Of a DNA stretch of 64,000 nt, positions 34,610 through 46,770 are shown one piece after another. The notes beneath the pieces are model-generated. The model did not search any database and had not been told where the DNA came from. It saw only the letters and a list, made by a program, of their open reading frames with translations. Positions within the stretch are counted from its first letter, which is position 1. Every line of letters begins with the position of its first letter. Source of the DNA: Biomphalaria glabrata (taxonomy: Eukaryota; Mollusca; Gastropoda; Planorbidae); contig NC_074717.1 of the NCBI RefSeq assembly GCF_947242115.1, forward strand, positions 36,062,201 through 36,126,200, read 5' to 3'. Both the position numbers and the translations under genes were made by a program.

Positions 34610-35923
34610 CCATTTCTTACAACTATGGACGCAAATTCTCCTGTGTCAAACTTCCACAAGCTCATATTATTAAATTGACACATTGACGCGCTCACCTGGC
34701 GTTCGATGATGATTACGGAAGGGGTGGGGATAAAGTTAAACAGATTAAGATCTACAAGGACTAGATCTCTCCAACTATGTTTTTGTTTATTCTTTGGATC
34801 TACTCGCATACCTGTAATGCTAAGTGTGAACTACGCTAGCAATGTAAATATTCCAACCACTCGATTGTGCATGCCTATAAGCTTATAGTGATGGAATATT
34901 AGGACCGCTGTTAGTACGACGTAATTTCCTCTACTAAAAACAACAATGAATTGTATGATGAACAAACAAACATCCATGATGTAAGCCAACTAGATTGCTA
35001 AAAAATGTTATCTAAAGTCTTTTGATTATCTCAGACTCTGGTACGGAAGTAGAAATATTAAGTTCAACATTTTACTTGGCCTCCTGATGCATTCTTTTGA
35101 ACAGAAGAATCAATGTAATGATTAACAATGACACTAACACACGTTTCTGTTTTCTCTGTCTGTGTGTGTGTGTGTGGGAGAAGTGGGGAGTATACTCTAC
35201 GATGTCGGAGAATGAAACCAATAAATTTAATTTTATACTGTCTCAAAACAAGTTAATGGACATTTCTCTAAGCACTCGATTGTCGCAGACCAATAAGTGA
35301 GCTATGTAGGCCTATATGATTTCTTGGCTGTTGCAAACAAAACTAGGCTAATGAAAGATACAAAATAAAAAAATACAAACTATTAATTATATTCAATGTT
35401 ATGACTTGGAAATGAGCTAACAAATAATTCAAGTCAAAACGCAAATGTTTATTAGCTCCCCTGTTTTAACAACAATGAAAAGAACGAATAGTTTCAAACA
35501 CCATCAATTAAATGACATTTTTTTTTTTTACATTTAGCCTTGTCTTTGATCGATGTTCATGAATATATAGTGTAGATAAATGTATGTAAGAAGTTACCAA
35601 TTGGCTTCAGTAGATTATGTGCACAGCCTTCAAAGACGAATACAGCTCACCTAGACCTATTCATTATCTATAATTGACCTAAAACTACAGACGTAAAACA
35701 TTGGACATTATAAATATCCAAAGATTGTACGCTCCCACTATCTGCTCTATATTTCTTGATGTTGTATTGATTATTCTTAACCTGTTGAGACATTATAGTC
35801 AATAACTTTAAACAACTGTTGTTTTTTTTTTCAAATCTAAGTTTATTGTTTTCTTTTTGCTTTTGTATTTCGTCTGCTCTATTTCAAATTCAGTAGAGAA
35901 CCGAAGTTTTCCGACAAATAAAG
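34610..35923. other. 5' flank of the first receptor gene
   Basis: No gene is seen. It contains a short (TG)n run at 35159-35176. A pyrimidine tract near 35820-35842 ending in AAG could be a splice acceptor for a 5' UTR exon. No TATA box is clear. Confidence 0.4.
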
Positions 35924-37015
35924 ATGAACAGTTCATACTTACCACAATCTGAAATTATCAGTGACCAAGAAACTTGGTTTATCATGAAAGTTCTCATGTT
36001 TGGTGTGACTCCTTTTGTTTGTATGTTTGGGATCGTTGGAAATGTCCTCAGCATGGCGGTCTTAGTAAAACACGGATTAAATAAATGCTCGAATATAATT
36101 TTGGTAGCTTTGGCTTTTTCCGACATTACATATCTGGCTTCGTTTAACAGCGTGCCAAAAATTCTGTACGAAGCTGTATGGAACAGAGAGTATGTAGGCT
36201 ATTCGAAGACAACTTGTGATGTTTTGTTTGTACTATTTAGCTTCTTCACTTTGCTGGACTACTCGTTGGCTCTAATGGGAATGACTCTACCAATACTGAT
36301 AACTGTCGAGAGACTAGTGGTCATTTTCTTACCTTTGAGTTTCGACCGAGTGATAACACCTACTCGGACCTGGCTAGCTGTTGTAGGGGTGGCTGTTTAT
36401 TGGCTGTCCATTTTCTCCTACACAAGTTTCTGGCAAGTTCTAGAATTTGACGTCGACAATATGACAAAAAAGTCAGTTGGAATTATTAAGAGATCTGCCT
36501 TCTACGAATCCAATCCAGATTCTGTTTCTCTTATCCAGGACCTATTTACTTACTCCAGTATGGTAGTGCCACCCATCGTTACTGTCGCTGGCTCCATTGT
36601 TATTTCAGTTCAAGTTCGGGTGGCGTTATTGAAACGGAAGAGCATGACGACACGCTGCCGATCAAACAACCGAACAACAAAACTACTCCTGGCCGTCAAT
36701 GGAGTTTACTGCGTCACTGCCGCAGTCATTTCACTACCGATGTATATACCAGAGTACGCCTCCTACTCACTTACGAATGAAAAGCCGTCCAATATTAAAA
36801 GAGTATCCTACCAAGTGCTGAATATTGCAGAGTGCATGAACTGCTCCAGCAACTTTGTGGTCTATGTTATCTTAAACAAAAGATTTAGAAAAACTCTGAG
36901 AGACTTTTTCCAATGCGGCCATAAAGCAAAGAGTAGTGTATTCAATTCTTATCGAAATCTGACCTTACGTCAACCCGCGACAAGACTTGGAACCGACAAA
37001 GTCCAGCATCAATAG
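35924..37015 (+). CDS. class A G protein-coupled receptor, paralogue 1 (chemosensory or peptide-type), 363 aa
   Basis: An intronless coding region for a seven-helix receptor. Approximate helices: TM1 22-48 (GN at 39-40), TM2 57-80 (LAFSD, D67), TM3 100-130 after C98 of the usual disulphide, TM4 148-168, TM5 208-235, TM6 253-275, TM7 295-318. The DRY motif is E129-R130-L131, and NPxxY is N310-F-V-V-Y314, with the proline replaced. An N-terminal NSS sequon and N179-M-T in loop 2 suggest glycosylation. FRKTLRDFFQC forms helix 8 with a possible palmitoylated Cys. The C-terminal tail (331-363) is longer than in the other two copies. Single-exon clustered receptors of this style have been proposed as chemoreceptors in gastropods; a neuropeptide ligand is equally possible. 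A 33-bp minisatellite begins about 18 bp after the stop, so the 3' UTR would run into it. Confidence 0.93.
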   Translation: MNSSYLPQSEIISDQETWFIMKVLMFGVTPFVCMFGIVGNVLSMAVLVKHGLNKCSNIILVALAFSDITYLASFNSVPKILYEAVWNREYVGYSKTTCDVLFVLFSFFTLLDYSLALMGMTLPILITVERLVVIFLPLSFDRVITPTRTWLAVVGVAVYWLSIFSYTSFWQVLEFDVDNMTKKSVGIIKRSAFYESNPDSVSLIQDLFTYSSMVVPPIVTVAGSIVISVQVRVALLKRKSMTTRCRSNNRTTKLLLAVNGVYCVTAAVISLPMYIPEYASYSLTNEKPSNIKRVSYQVLNIAECMNCSSNFVVYVILNKRFRKTLRDFFQCGHKAKSSVFNSYRNLTLRQPATRLGTDKVQHQ

Positions 37016-37032
37016 AGCACGTTCATAAACTG

Positions 37033-39090
37033 GTAGAGTACCCACATAACAGAGACTTGCCTTCTGTAGAGTACCCACATAACAGAGACTTGCTTTCTGT
37101 AGAGTACCCACATAACAGAGACTTGCTTTCTGTAGAGTACCCACATAACAGAGACTTGCCTTCTGTAGAGTACCCACATAACAGAGACTTGCTTTCTGTA
37201 GAGTACCCACATAACAGAGACTTGCTTTCTGTAGAGTACCCACATAACAGAGACTTGCTTTCTGTAGAGTACCCACATAACAGAGACTTGCCTTCTGTAG
37301 AGTACCCACATAACAGAGACTTGCTTTCTGTAGAGTACTCACATAACAGAGACTTGCCTTCTGTAGAGTACTCACATAACAGAGACTTGCTTTCTGTAGA
37401 GTACCCACATGACAGAGACTTGCCTTCTGTAGAGTACCCACATAACAGAGACTTGCTTTCTGTAGAGTACCCACATAACAGAGACTTGCTTTCTGTAGAG
37501 TACCCACATAACAGAGACTTGCTTTCTGTAGAGTACCCACATAACAGAGACTTGCTTTCTGTAGAGTACCCACATAACAGAGACTTGCTTTCTGTACAGT
37601 ACTCACATAACAGAGACTTGCCTTCTGTAGAGTACCCACATAACAGAGACTTGCTTTCTGTAGAGTACCCACATAACAGAGACTTGCCTTCTGTAGAGTA
37701 TTCACATAACAGAGACTTGCTTTCTGTAGAGTACCCACATAACAGAGACTTGCTTTCTGTAGAGTACCCACATAACAGAGACTTGCCTTCTGTAGAGTAC
37801 TCACATAACAGAGACTTGCCTTCTGTAGAGTACTCACATAACAGAGACTTGCTTTCTGTAGAGTACCCACATAACAGAGACTTGCCTTCTGTAGAGTACT
37901 CACATAACAGAGACTTGCTTTCTGTAGAGTACCCACATAACAGAGACTTGCTTTCTGTAGAGTACTCACATAACAGAGACTTGCTTTCTGTAGAGTACCC
38001 ACATAACAGAGACTTGCCTTCTGTAGAGTACTCACATAACAGAGACTTGCCTTCTGTAGAGTACTCACATAACAGAGACTTGCCTTCTGTAGAGTACTCA
38101 CATAACAGAGACTTGCCTTCTGTAGAGTACTCACATAACAGAGACTTGCTTTCTGTAGAGTACCCACATAACAGAGACTTGCCTTCTGTAGAGTACCCAC
38201 ATAGCAGAGACTTGCCTTCTGTAGAGTACCCACATAACAGAGACTTGCCTTCTGTAGAGTACTCACATAACAGAGACTTGCTTTCTGTAGAGTACCCACA
38301 TAACAGAGACTTGCTTTCTGTAGAGTACCCACATAACAGAGACTTGCCTTCTGTAGAGTACTCACATAACAGAGACTTGCTTTCTGTAGAGTACCCACAT
38401 AACAGAGACTTGCCTTCTGTAGAGTACTCACATAACAGAGACTTGCTTTCTGTAGAGTACCCACATAACAGAGACTTGCTTTCTGTAGAGTACCCACATA
38501 ATAGAGACTTGCCTTCTGTAGAGTACCCACATAACAGAGACTTGCTTTCTGTAGAGTACCCACATAACAGAGACTTGCTTTCTGTAGAGTACTCACATAA
38601 CAGAGACTTGCTTTCTGTAGAGTACCCACATAACAGAGACTTGCCTTCTGTAGAGTACTCACATAACAGAGACTTGCCTTCTGTAGAGAACTCACATAAC
38701 AGAGACTTGCCTTCTGTAGAGTACTCACATAACAGAGACTTGCCTTCTGTAGAGTACTCACATAACAGAGACTTGCTTTCTGTAGAGTACCCACATAACA
38801 GAGACTTGCCTTCTGTAGAGTATCCACATAGCAGAGACTTGCCTTCTGTAGAGTACCCACATAACAGAGACTTGCCTTCTGTAGAGTACTCACATAACAG
38901 AGACTTGCTTTCTGTAGAGTACCCACATAACAGAGACTTGCTTTCTGTAGAGTACCCACATAACAGAGACTTGCCTTCTGTAGAGTACTCACATAACAGA
39001 GACTTGCTTTCTGTAGAGTACCCACATAACAGAGACTTGCCTTCTGTAGAGTACCCACATAACAGAGACTTGCTTTCTGTACAGTACTCA
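37033..39090. repeat. 33-bp minisatellite, about 62 units
   Basis: Units read GTAGAGTACCCACATAACAG followed by AGACTTGCTTTCT, with two common variable sites (ACCCAC or ACTCAC; TTGCTT or TTGCCT). A rare variant unit (ATAGCAGAG) occurs at 38201 and again at 38828, exactly 627 bp or 19 units apart, in the same order of neighbouring variants, which shows a block duplication. Because 33 is a multiple of three and the unit lacks stops, several frames stay open on both strands. Confidence 0.95.
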
Positions 39091-40688
39091 CGTCCCAGAG
39101 CCATACAGAAGACTTGCTTTCTGTACAGTACTCACATCTCAGAGCCATACAGAAGACTTGCTTTCTGCACAGCACCCACGTCCCAGAGCCATACAGAAGA
39201 CTTGCTTTCTGTACAGCACCCACGTACCAGAGCCATACAGAGACTTGCTTTCTGTAGAGTACCCACATAACAGAGACTTGCTTTCTGTACAGTACTCACA
39301 TCCCAGAGCCATACAGAAGACTTGCTTTCTGTACAGTACTCACATCCCAGAGCCATACAGAAGACTTGCTTTCTGCACAGCACCCACGTCCCAGAGCCAG
39401 ACAGAAGACTTGCTTTCTGTACAGTACTCACATCCCAGAGCCATACAGAAGACTTGCTTTCTGTACAGTACCCACATCCCAGAGCCATACAGAAGACTTG
39501 CTTTCTGTACAGCACCCACGTCCCAGAGCCATACAGAAGACTTGCTTTCTGTACAGCACCCACGTCCCAGAGCCATACAGAAGACTTGCTTTCTGTACAG
39601 TACTCACATCCCAGAGCCATACAGAAGACTTGCTTTCTGTACAGTACCCACATCCCAGAGCCATACAGAAGACTTGCTTTCTGTACAGCACCCACGTCCC
39701 AGAGCCATACAGAAGACTTGCTTTCTGTACAGTACTCACATCCCAGAGCCATACAGAAGACTTGCTTTCTGTACAGTACCCACATCCCAGAGCCATACAG
39801 AAGACTTGCTTTCTGTACAGCAACCACTTCCCAGAGCCAGACAGAAGACTTGCTTTCTGTACAGCACCCACGTCCCAGAGCCAGACAGAAGACTTGCTTT
39901 CTGTACAGCACCCACGTCCCAGAGCCAGACAGAAGACTTGCTTTCTGTACAGCACCCACGTCCCAGAGCCAGACAGAAGACTTGCTTTCTGTACAGCACC
40001 CACGTCCCAGAGCCAGACAGAAGACTTGCTTTCTGTACAGCACCCACATCCCAGAGCCAGACAGAAGACTTGCTTTCTGTACAGCACCCACGTCCCAGAG
40101 CCAGATAGAAGACTTGCTTTCTGCACAGCACCCACATCCCAGAGCCATACAGAAGACTTGCTTTCTGTACAGCACCCACGTCCCAGAGCCATACAGAAGA
40201 CTTGCTTTCTGCACAGCACCCACATCCCAGAGCCATACAGAAGACTTGCTTTCTGTAGAGCACCCACATCCCAGAGCCATACAGAAGACTTGCTTTCTGT
40301 ACAGCACCCACGTCCCAGAGCCATACAGAAGACTTGCTTTCTGTACAGCACCCACGTCCCAGAGCCATACAGAAGACTTGCTTTCTGCACAGCACCCACA
40401 TCCCAGAGCCATACAGAAGACTTGCTTTCTGTACAGCACCCACATCCCAGAGCCATACAGAAGACTTGCTTTCTGTACAGCACCCACGTCCCAGAGCCAT
40501 ACAGAAGACTTGCTTTCTGTACAGCACCCACGTCCCAGAGCCATACAGAAGACTTGCTTTCTGTAGAGCACCCACATCCCAGAGCCATACAGAAGACTTG
40601 CTTTCTGTACAGCACCCACGTCCCAGAGCCATACAGAAGACTTGCTTTCTGCACAGCACCCACGTTCCAGAGCCATACAGAAGACTTG
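39091..40688. repeat. 44-bp minisatellite, about 36 units, derived from the 33-bp unit
   Basis: Units share AGACTTGCTTTCTGTA and GTACCCACAT-like parts with the 33-bp array but carry CCCAGAGCCATACAGA in place of AACAGAG, a gain of 11 bp. Variants include CAGCACCCACGT, CAGTACTCACAT and AGCCAGACAG. One 33-bp type unit is embedded near 39238-39290. The array follows directly on the 33-bp array with no gap. Confidence 0.95.
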
Positions 40689-41337
40689 GAGATATTCCTG
40701 GAGTCATATTTGGGGGGCCCCAAGCAAGCTCTAGCTTATGTTGCCTATTGGTAAACCCAGCACTGGTGAAAATTAAAGAAACAAGTCTTTATGCTATTGC
40801 TTCAATTCAATCATCTTAATCTTTGGAACCGAAGACATCGCCATTACCATTACAGCTGTACAGTGTAGTACAAGTGGTTTGATGTACATATAGGTAATCT
40901 CCTAGATATAAACATACTTTTATTATGTTGTCTCCCTGGATAGGTAAAAAAATTACTGTATTATTGCACATACAAACAAATTGGACTATGGTTTGTTCAA
41001 AGAACATATTTTAATTGCACCTTTCAAAAATTGTTGCATTTTTAGCGAATGTAGAATTTTATATTTCAGGTGGAATAACACTGATTAGAAATATCACAAC
41101 ATTGTATATATATATACAAATTTAACATATATTTCAAACACAGTTATTTCCCTTCGTATATTTTTGTTTTATTCCTACGATTCTGCTTCCATTCTCTTTC
41201 TCTCTCTACATTATAGTATCTAGGTGCTTAGAAAATGTTGAGACAATGTAAAAAAATGTGATCAATTAGAAACAACTTTTCACAGAAATCTGAATTGCAT
41301 TGGGCTCCACGATTACTCTATTTGCTCTTGCTGCCAG
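40689..41337. other. spacer between minisatellites
   Basis: An AT-rich 650-bp stretch with no gene. An ATTAAA-type hexamer (aaaattaaag, near 40770) lies beyond the array and could be a distant poly(A) signal for the first receptor if its 3' UTR crosses the arrays. Confidence 0.35.
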
Positions 41338-42121
41338 TTCACTGCGGCATCAATTCATACTTTTTGTTCACTGCGGCATCAATTCATACTTTTTGTTCAC
41401 TGCAGCATCAATTCATACTGTTTGTTCACTGCGGCATCAATTCATACTTTTTGTTCACTGCGGCATCAATTCATACTGTTTGTTCACTGCGGCATCAATT
41501 CATACTTTTTGTTCACTGCGGCATCAATTCATACTTTTTGTTCACTGCAGCATCAATTCATACTGTTTGTTCACTGCGGCATCAATTCATACTTTTTGTT
41601 CACTGCGGCATCAATTCATACTTTTTGTTCACTGCGGCATCAATTCATACTTTTTGTTCACTGCGGCATCAATTCATACTGTTTGTTCACTGCGGCATCA
41701 ATTCATACTTTTTGTTCACTGCGGCATCAATACATACTTTTTGTTCACTGCGGCATCAATTCATACTTTTTGTTCACTGCGGCATCAATTCATACTTTTT
41801 GTTCACTGCGGCATCAATTCATACTTTTTGTTCACTACGGCATCAATTCATACTTTTTGTTCACTGCGGCATCAATTCATACTTTTTGTTCACTGCGGCA
41901 TCAATTCATACTTTTTGTTCACTACGGCATCAATTCATACTTTTTGTTCACTGCGGCATCAATTCATACTTTTTGTTCACTGCGGCATCAATTCATACTT
42001 TTTGTTCACTGCGGCATCAATTCATACTGTTTGTTCACTGCGGCATCAATTCATACTTTTTGTTCACTGCGGCATCAATTCATACTTTTTGTTCACTGCG
42101 GCATCAATTCATACTTTTTGT
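41338..42121. repeat. 29-bp minisatellite, about 27 units
   Basis: Units read TTCACTGCGGCATCAATTCA then TACTTTTTG, with few variants (GCAG for GCGG, ACTACGG, TACTGTTTG). Units are far more uniform than in the 31.9 kb array and unrelated in sequence, although the length is the same. All three plus-strand frames stay open because the unit lacks stop codons. Confidence 0.95.
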
Positions 42122-42667
42122 TACTAGGCTATCAATCCCACAACTTTTTCCTAAAGCCTATAATTACGACAGAATCGTCTTTGAATGGGTTATCACTAAT
42201 GGTGGTCCAGTGTCTGCCTCTCACGGTCCCTAACTGTTCTGAAAAAAAAAATCTGTTTCGAAGAAATACTCAATGTCAAGCGATATAGTACAAGGCGGTG
42301 GATTTGTCATCGGCAATAAAAACATTTCGAAACCAGCTGCTTTGTTAATTAGTTTTCAATGGAGATATACCCCTATATCTTCAACTTGTTTTGTAATTGT
42401 CTTTTGATAAAAGGTCTATGGCTTCAACTGCATTCTTCTTTTAAGAACTAATTGACTCACAAAATAATTAAATATTGAAAATCTGGTCAACTCAAGATGT
42501 AATGGATAGGCCTACGGTCATCTCAGGACAGGAGTGGAAATATCTAAGATAAAACATTTTTAAAAATCTTTAAAAAACACACACTAAAAACAGCTAATAC
42601 AAAGAGTAATTGTATCAAATAGTTTGGATCAATCATGTAATTACATTTGTAGTAGATCTAGACAAGT

Positions 42668-42740
42668 GATGCCCAACTTAAATCAACCCGCGGGCCATTT
42701 TCATTTCTGACACTCATGTCGAGGGTCATATCAACGAAAA
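42668..42740 (+). mobile_element. hAT-like terminal fragment
   Basis: AGTGATGCCCAACTTAAATC then AACCCGCGGGCCATTTTCAT resembles a hAT-type terminus. No matching opposite end was found, so length and family are uncertain. Confidence 0.3.
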
Positions 42741-43594
42741 GAAAAAAAATGAATTGACAACTTTTCTGATAACTCTTGTTGCAAAGGCCGTTGTGACATC
42801 CAACCATATTTTTTCACTTTTCTTCGAAGTCTACTTTTTGTTGTCACCTATTGCATGAGTACACAATTAAATGGTACAGCACCACATGCGTTGATACCAA
42901 AAGACGAACCAAACTAATGCAGAAATGATGCCCTGGGTTGTCCACACAAGATGTCAAGGACACGGCTAGCTCAATTCGCAGCGGACATTTTAAAGAATTA
43001 ACAAGAAAAAACATAACACTTTTTAAAAAGCAAAGCTAATATATATATATATATATATATATTTATTAAATTTATACCTGGGATATGATGTTAAGCAATA
43101 CAATCATATCGGCAACCTTTTAGACCGGTATATGTCTCTTATAGGAATGGAGGTAGTGTAGTGGTTGTTGGTAGTTTGCAGTTCATAGATTTTAATATTC
43201 GTGCTGAAAATATTGAAATTTGCCTTTTTACCTGCCTCTCTTTATAATCTTGTTTTACTGACGTTTTCATTTTGTTCCGAGCTGTTCAATCCTACACAAT
43301 TCTTAAATGCATCACTTAATTACAGCTGAGATCATCCAGGAGGCCTTTATATCAGGAGGTTATCAATAGTATTTAATTGATTAAAACAAATTTCCCACGC
43401 CTTTTAGTGGAGTTCTGCAGTGATGACTGGTGCAAAACAAAATTAGTACACATAACATAAGTTCCTAACAAGATTTGTGGCATCACCGGGCAGTAAACTT
43501 TGTTGGGAAGTAACTCGTCAATGCAAATATGTAAATAACTCCTTTCATTGGTCTTGCCTCAAACTTATAGTGAAGAAATATAAAGACTGCAGTT

Positions 43595-43690
43595 AGGAGC
43601 ATGCAACTCTTTTTATTGCATAGCGCTATTACTTGTATTGTATATATCCAGAGATCCATGATGTAAGCCTATAAGAAATATATATTAAAA
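43595..43690 (+). repeat. dispersed repeat shared with 24605-24700
   Basis: It shares TTGTATATATCCAGA, GATGTAAGCCTATAAGAAA and the preceding GAGC...TGTTA-like context with the copy in EIF2S2 intron 5. It may be part of a LINE. Confidence 0.5.
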
Positions 43691-44035
43691 AAAAGACTAA
43701 ATAACAAGCAAAATATTAAAAATCTTTTTTTTTATTTTTTTTATAAAGTTTATCTAAGGGGAAGAACTCCGCATTAACAACCCTATATCAATTAAGAATG
43801 TAAATGCTATTTCCCCTTTTCAATATCATACAAAATAATTAATTACCAATATTTTATTGATTTACTAGTGTTAAATGTAGTAAAATTGAATCTTGCTTAG
43901 TTAGGTGCAATAAGTAACTGTTTAAACCATATTTGTGCACACTAAAGGATTAATTTCAGTTAGGCCTATTGTTATCAATTAAAATAATCAATAAACAGTA
44001 ATTAATTGACAAATTGGAATTTTTTATATATTGAT

Positions 44036-44140
44036 TTATGTATTGTATACAGTACTACACCAATGTATAATTGTGCAAAATTTCAACTTAATCCGAAAAT
44101 GGGTGTGGGAGAAATAACGAAAGTTTATATAAGCTTTGTA
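44036..44140 (+). repeat. dispersed repeat family 3 (copy)
   Basis: It carries ATAATTGTGCAAAATTTCAA then CTTAATCCGAAAATGGGTGT and GGGAGAAATAACG. Related copies lie at 53078-53190 (minus) and 63425-63520 (plus). No coding content. Confidence 0.6.
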
Positions 44141-44554
44141 AAAAAATGTTGTCTCGGTTTTAGATTACCCGAGGCAAATAAATTGTTTCCAGACAAGTTT
44201 TGTAATATTCAATAAAAGAGATCTAGATTGTAGATCTAATAAGTCGTCTCCGGGTCCCATCTTGATTGCCAAATGTTTGTTGTTAATGAATGATTGTCGC
44301 TAGCATTGATGTAATCTGGTGCGGTAAGCTGAGGATGTCATTCCCCCCCCCCCTCCCCCACATCACCACTTACCCATATCAACTCCTTGCATTAAAAGCT
44401 ATCTTGCTATTAAATTTACAGAAGCTTATTTGTTTGGGTATCTTTTTTGTAAAATGTTAGCTCTTGCGATTTTGCAAAACTCAATAATAATAACAATAAT
44501 ACTAATACGCAATACAGGACTTGTTAGGACAAACAAAGTACGAGAGACATATCC

Positions 44555-44830
44555 TAAAACTCGATGTTGTTGACAAATGCCAAAAATGAGGAAAACGCGG
44601 GTGAGTCGGTTGAACACATAATAGTAGAATGTTCAACTTTGTCAGAATCTGCCTACCTGGGTCGCCATAATAAAGTTGAGTAATTAATTCATCAACACAT
44701 GGCTTTGACACATAATCTGATTACCAAAATATCACCTCCTTACTACAAATACTCGCCACAAGAGGTTCTCGAGTCAACAAATTGCCTATTATACCGATGT
44801 AGACCTATTTGGACAGAATAGGCGGCGGGT
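44555..44830 (+). mobile_element. LINE C-terminal remnant (C..C...H....C motif)
   Basis: The plus strand encodes a CDKCQK-like knuckle, then ESVEHIIVECSTLSESAYLG, RHNKVE, a LIHQHMALTHNL segment and SPPYYKYSPQEVLES. This order (zinc knuckle with HII..C, then a LIHQ..A and a YYKY(S/T)P..VLE block) is typical of the C-terminus of mollusc non-LTR retrotransposons. Several stops are present. Confidence 0.6.
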
Positions 44831-46770
44831 TTTAATCGCCAGGATTTACAGTTTATTACAAAAAATCCGCAACCCTCAATGACAGGGCCGTATCACTATC
44901 CCACAATATAAGAGAAACTATGAGGACCTAGGCTTAGCGACTATGGAAATCAGGGCCGTATCACTATCCCACAATATAAGAGATTTTTATGAAAGCTCCT
45001 ACACTCTTTGGAAGACTTGAATAAAAAATCCACTTATTAATAAAAAAATATTTATATCTAAAAGTATGCTATATTTTAGTAGAAAGAAATAGAGTATTTG
45101 TACATTTAATCTCACTTTCCTTTTTTGTAAATATTTAATATGCATATTTTAGTTTTTAAAAAGTGTATATGTTTGAGTTTGTGAAGGGTAAGACCCCTGG
45201 CAGACGCACTGCCGTAAATCAGGAGCTGTTTACATATTACATATTCCGAGCATGCTACATCTGCAAGCGGAAACTTTTAAATCACGATATTGTTGCCCTC
45301 CCCCTCCCGACGTAAGATTTTTGGCGTTAAAATGAAACAAAAAAAAACAACTTTAAATTTCTGAGCCGTCGAGATTCCAAAATATTTTTCTCTTTTGTGG
45401 AGGTCCTTTACTTGTGGAGTCCCCAGGGTTGTAGCCGCATCTGTCCTCCCTTAAATCCGGCCCTGATGGAAGTTATCAAAAATAACAATGCACCCTGTTG
45501 TTATATCAACCGAAGTGATAACGACAAGTGACCTCGTAGATACCTTAATATTCCTTAAAAAATTCTTGCTGCCTGTCAGAGGGCGGTACTGCTGCAGACC
45601 TGCCACATCACCAGAAAATTCCTCACTGGACACTGTTAAAGGGACTCTATTTAATTTTCTCTCCAACGAAGCTTGACAGTGGCAGTACCGGAGTAATGAT
45701 AATAAAATAAGCTTTTCATTTCCACTTTGTCCCTCTGTGATGGGAGACAACCGGTGCTGCCCTTTTTATCAATATTTAAAACGAGTAAAAAAAATAACAA
45801 CATATAGTCCAATATGTTTACATTTTGACAGCTAAAAAGGCGGTAAAAATCAATATAATTTTTTTTATTGTCAGCAATGACCTTTCATATCATTCTTTAA
45901 AATTTAGAATTGATAAAGTCTAAGACAATGACTAGCTAATTCCTAATAATAAATATTAAAACCAAATTATAAGGAAATTCAATCACATGTGCAGTACACC
46001 TATGATTTCGTCACCATTAAACATCAAAATAGTTTCTAAAGAGCTTGGTATTTGTTTTAAACTAATTTGTTCTTGTGCTTTTGTTATTGTAGTTTATTTA
46101 GTAGTTATAAACATAACTTTAAAAAAAACAACAAAAAACATAACAATGTCAATCAGACAATAAGACGCAACATGCTATAACATTACGTCTGTTGTTGTTG
46201 TTTTTAAATTTAGTTTTAGGTTAAAATATATATATAAAAGATTTTCTTAAGTTATACATAAAAATTTGATAATAATTGATTGTACATAATTGAAGCTCCA
46301 GCTGACTCACTATGAAATTTGCGGGTTCATAAAGCATTCCTTAATAATGTCTGTATTAGTAATGAGTAAAGAGAGACTTGCAATTACTTTCACTAATAAT
46401 GAGACTATGAACACCAATTTGTAATCAACCAATGAATGTAAAATCTTCCTAGAGTAAATAATTACTATTCAGAAGACACATTTAAGCACGAATAGTCTAT
46501 ACATATGTAATTTCCCATAGAAAAAATCTACCGTGTATAGATTATTTATGGGTTTGCTAACTTCAAAAACTGCCCCAAGGCTTTTACTTATGTCAAAATG
46601 TTACTTTTTGACTGGGCATTTATTATTGTTTAATTTGTTCTGCTAATTGATATGGCTCAGACATTTCGATCGATTAGTTTGTTATTTAAAATATATTTCA
46701 CTGCTTTTTGATAATAATGCGCCTTTCTTGACTCTTTATTCAATAGCAAGTTAAAGTTTTTCATAACAAA

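Larger units (their letters stand above)
42122..46770. other. 4.6 kb spacer before the second receptor
   Basis: No host gene is seen. Contents include a hAT-like left end near 42668, an (AT)n run at 43040-43061, a dispersed repeat at 43595-43690 and a GTGGGAGAAATAA repeat at 44036-44140. They also include a LINE C-terminal remnant at 44555-44830, a 68-bp-spaced duplication at 44884-44985 (GGGCCGTATCACTATCCCAC) and a hAT-like right end near 45465. The last 1 kb before the receptor is unremarkable AT-rich DNA. Confidence 0.5.

Noticed and set aside
36965-39270. Open frames of about 690-770 codons on both strands across the 33-bp array
   Set aside because: The unit length is a multiple of three and contains no stop in several frames, so long frames arise automatically on both strands at once. 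The translations are only an 11-residue repeat with no family resemblance, and the frames run into receptor 1 or the 44-bp array.
39132-40819. Open frames of 160-510 codons across the 44-bp array on both strands
   Set aside because: All are read-throughs of a stop-free repeat unit in overlapping frames; no codon bias, start context or domain supports translation.
41295-42288. Three plus-strand frames of about 275-312 codons across the 29-bp array
   Set aside because: All three frames translate to the same rotating repeat because 29 is not a multiple of three and the unit lacks stops. No gene evidence.
45400-45470. hAT-like right terminus (TCCGGCCCTG) near 45465
   Set aside because: Reverse complemented it starts CAGGGCCGGATTTAAGGG, as in hAT-type ends, but no left terminus or target duplication could be matched, so limits cannot be given.
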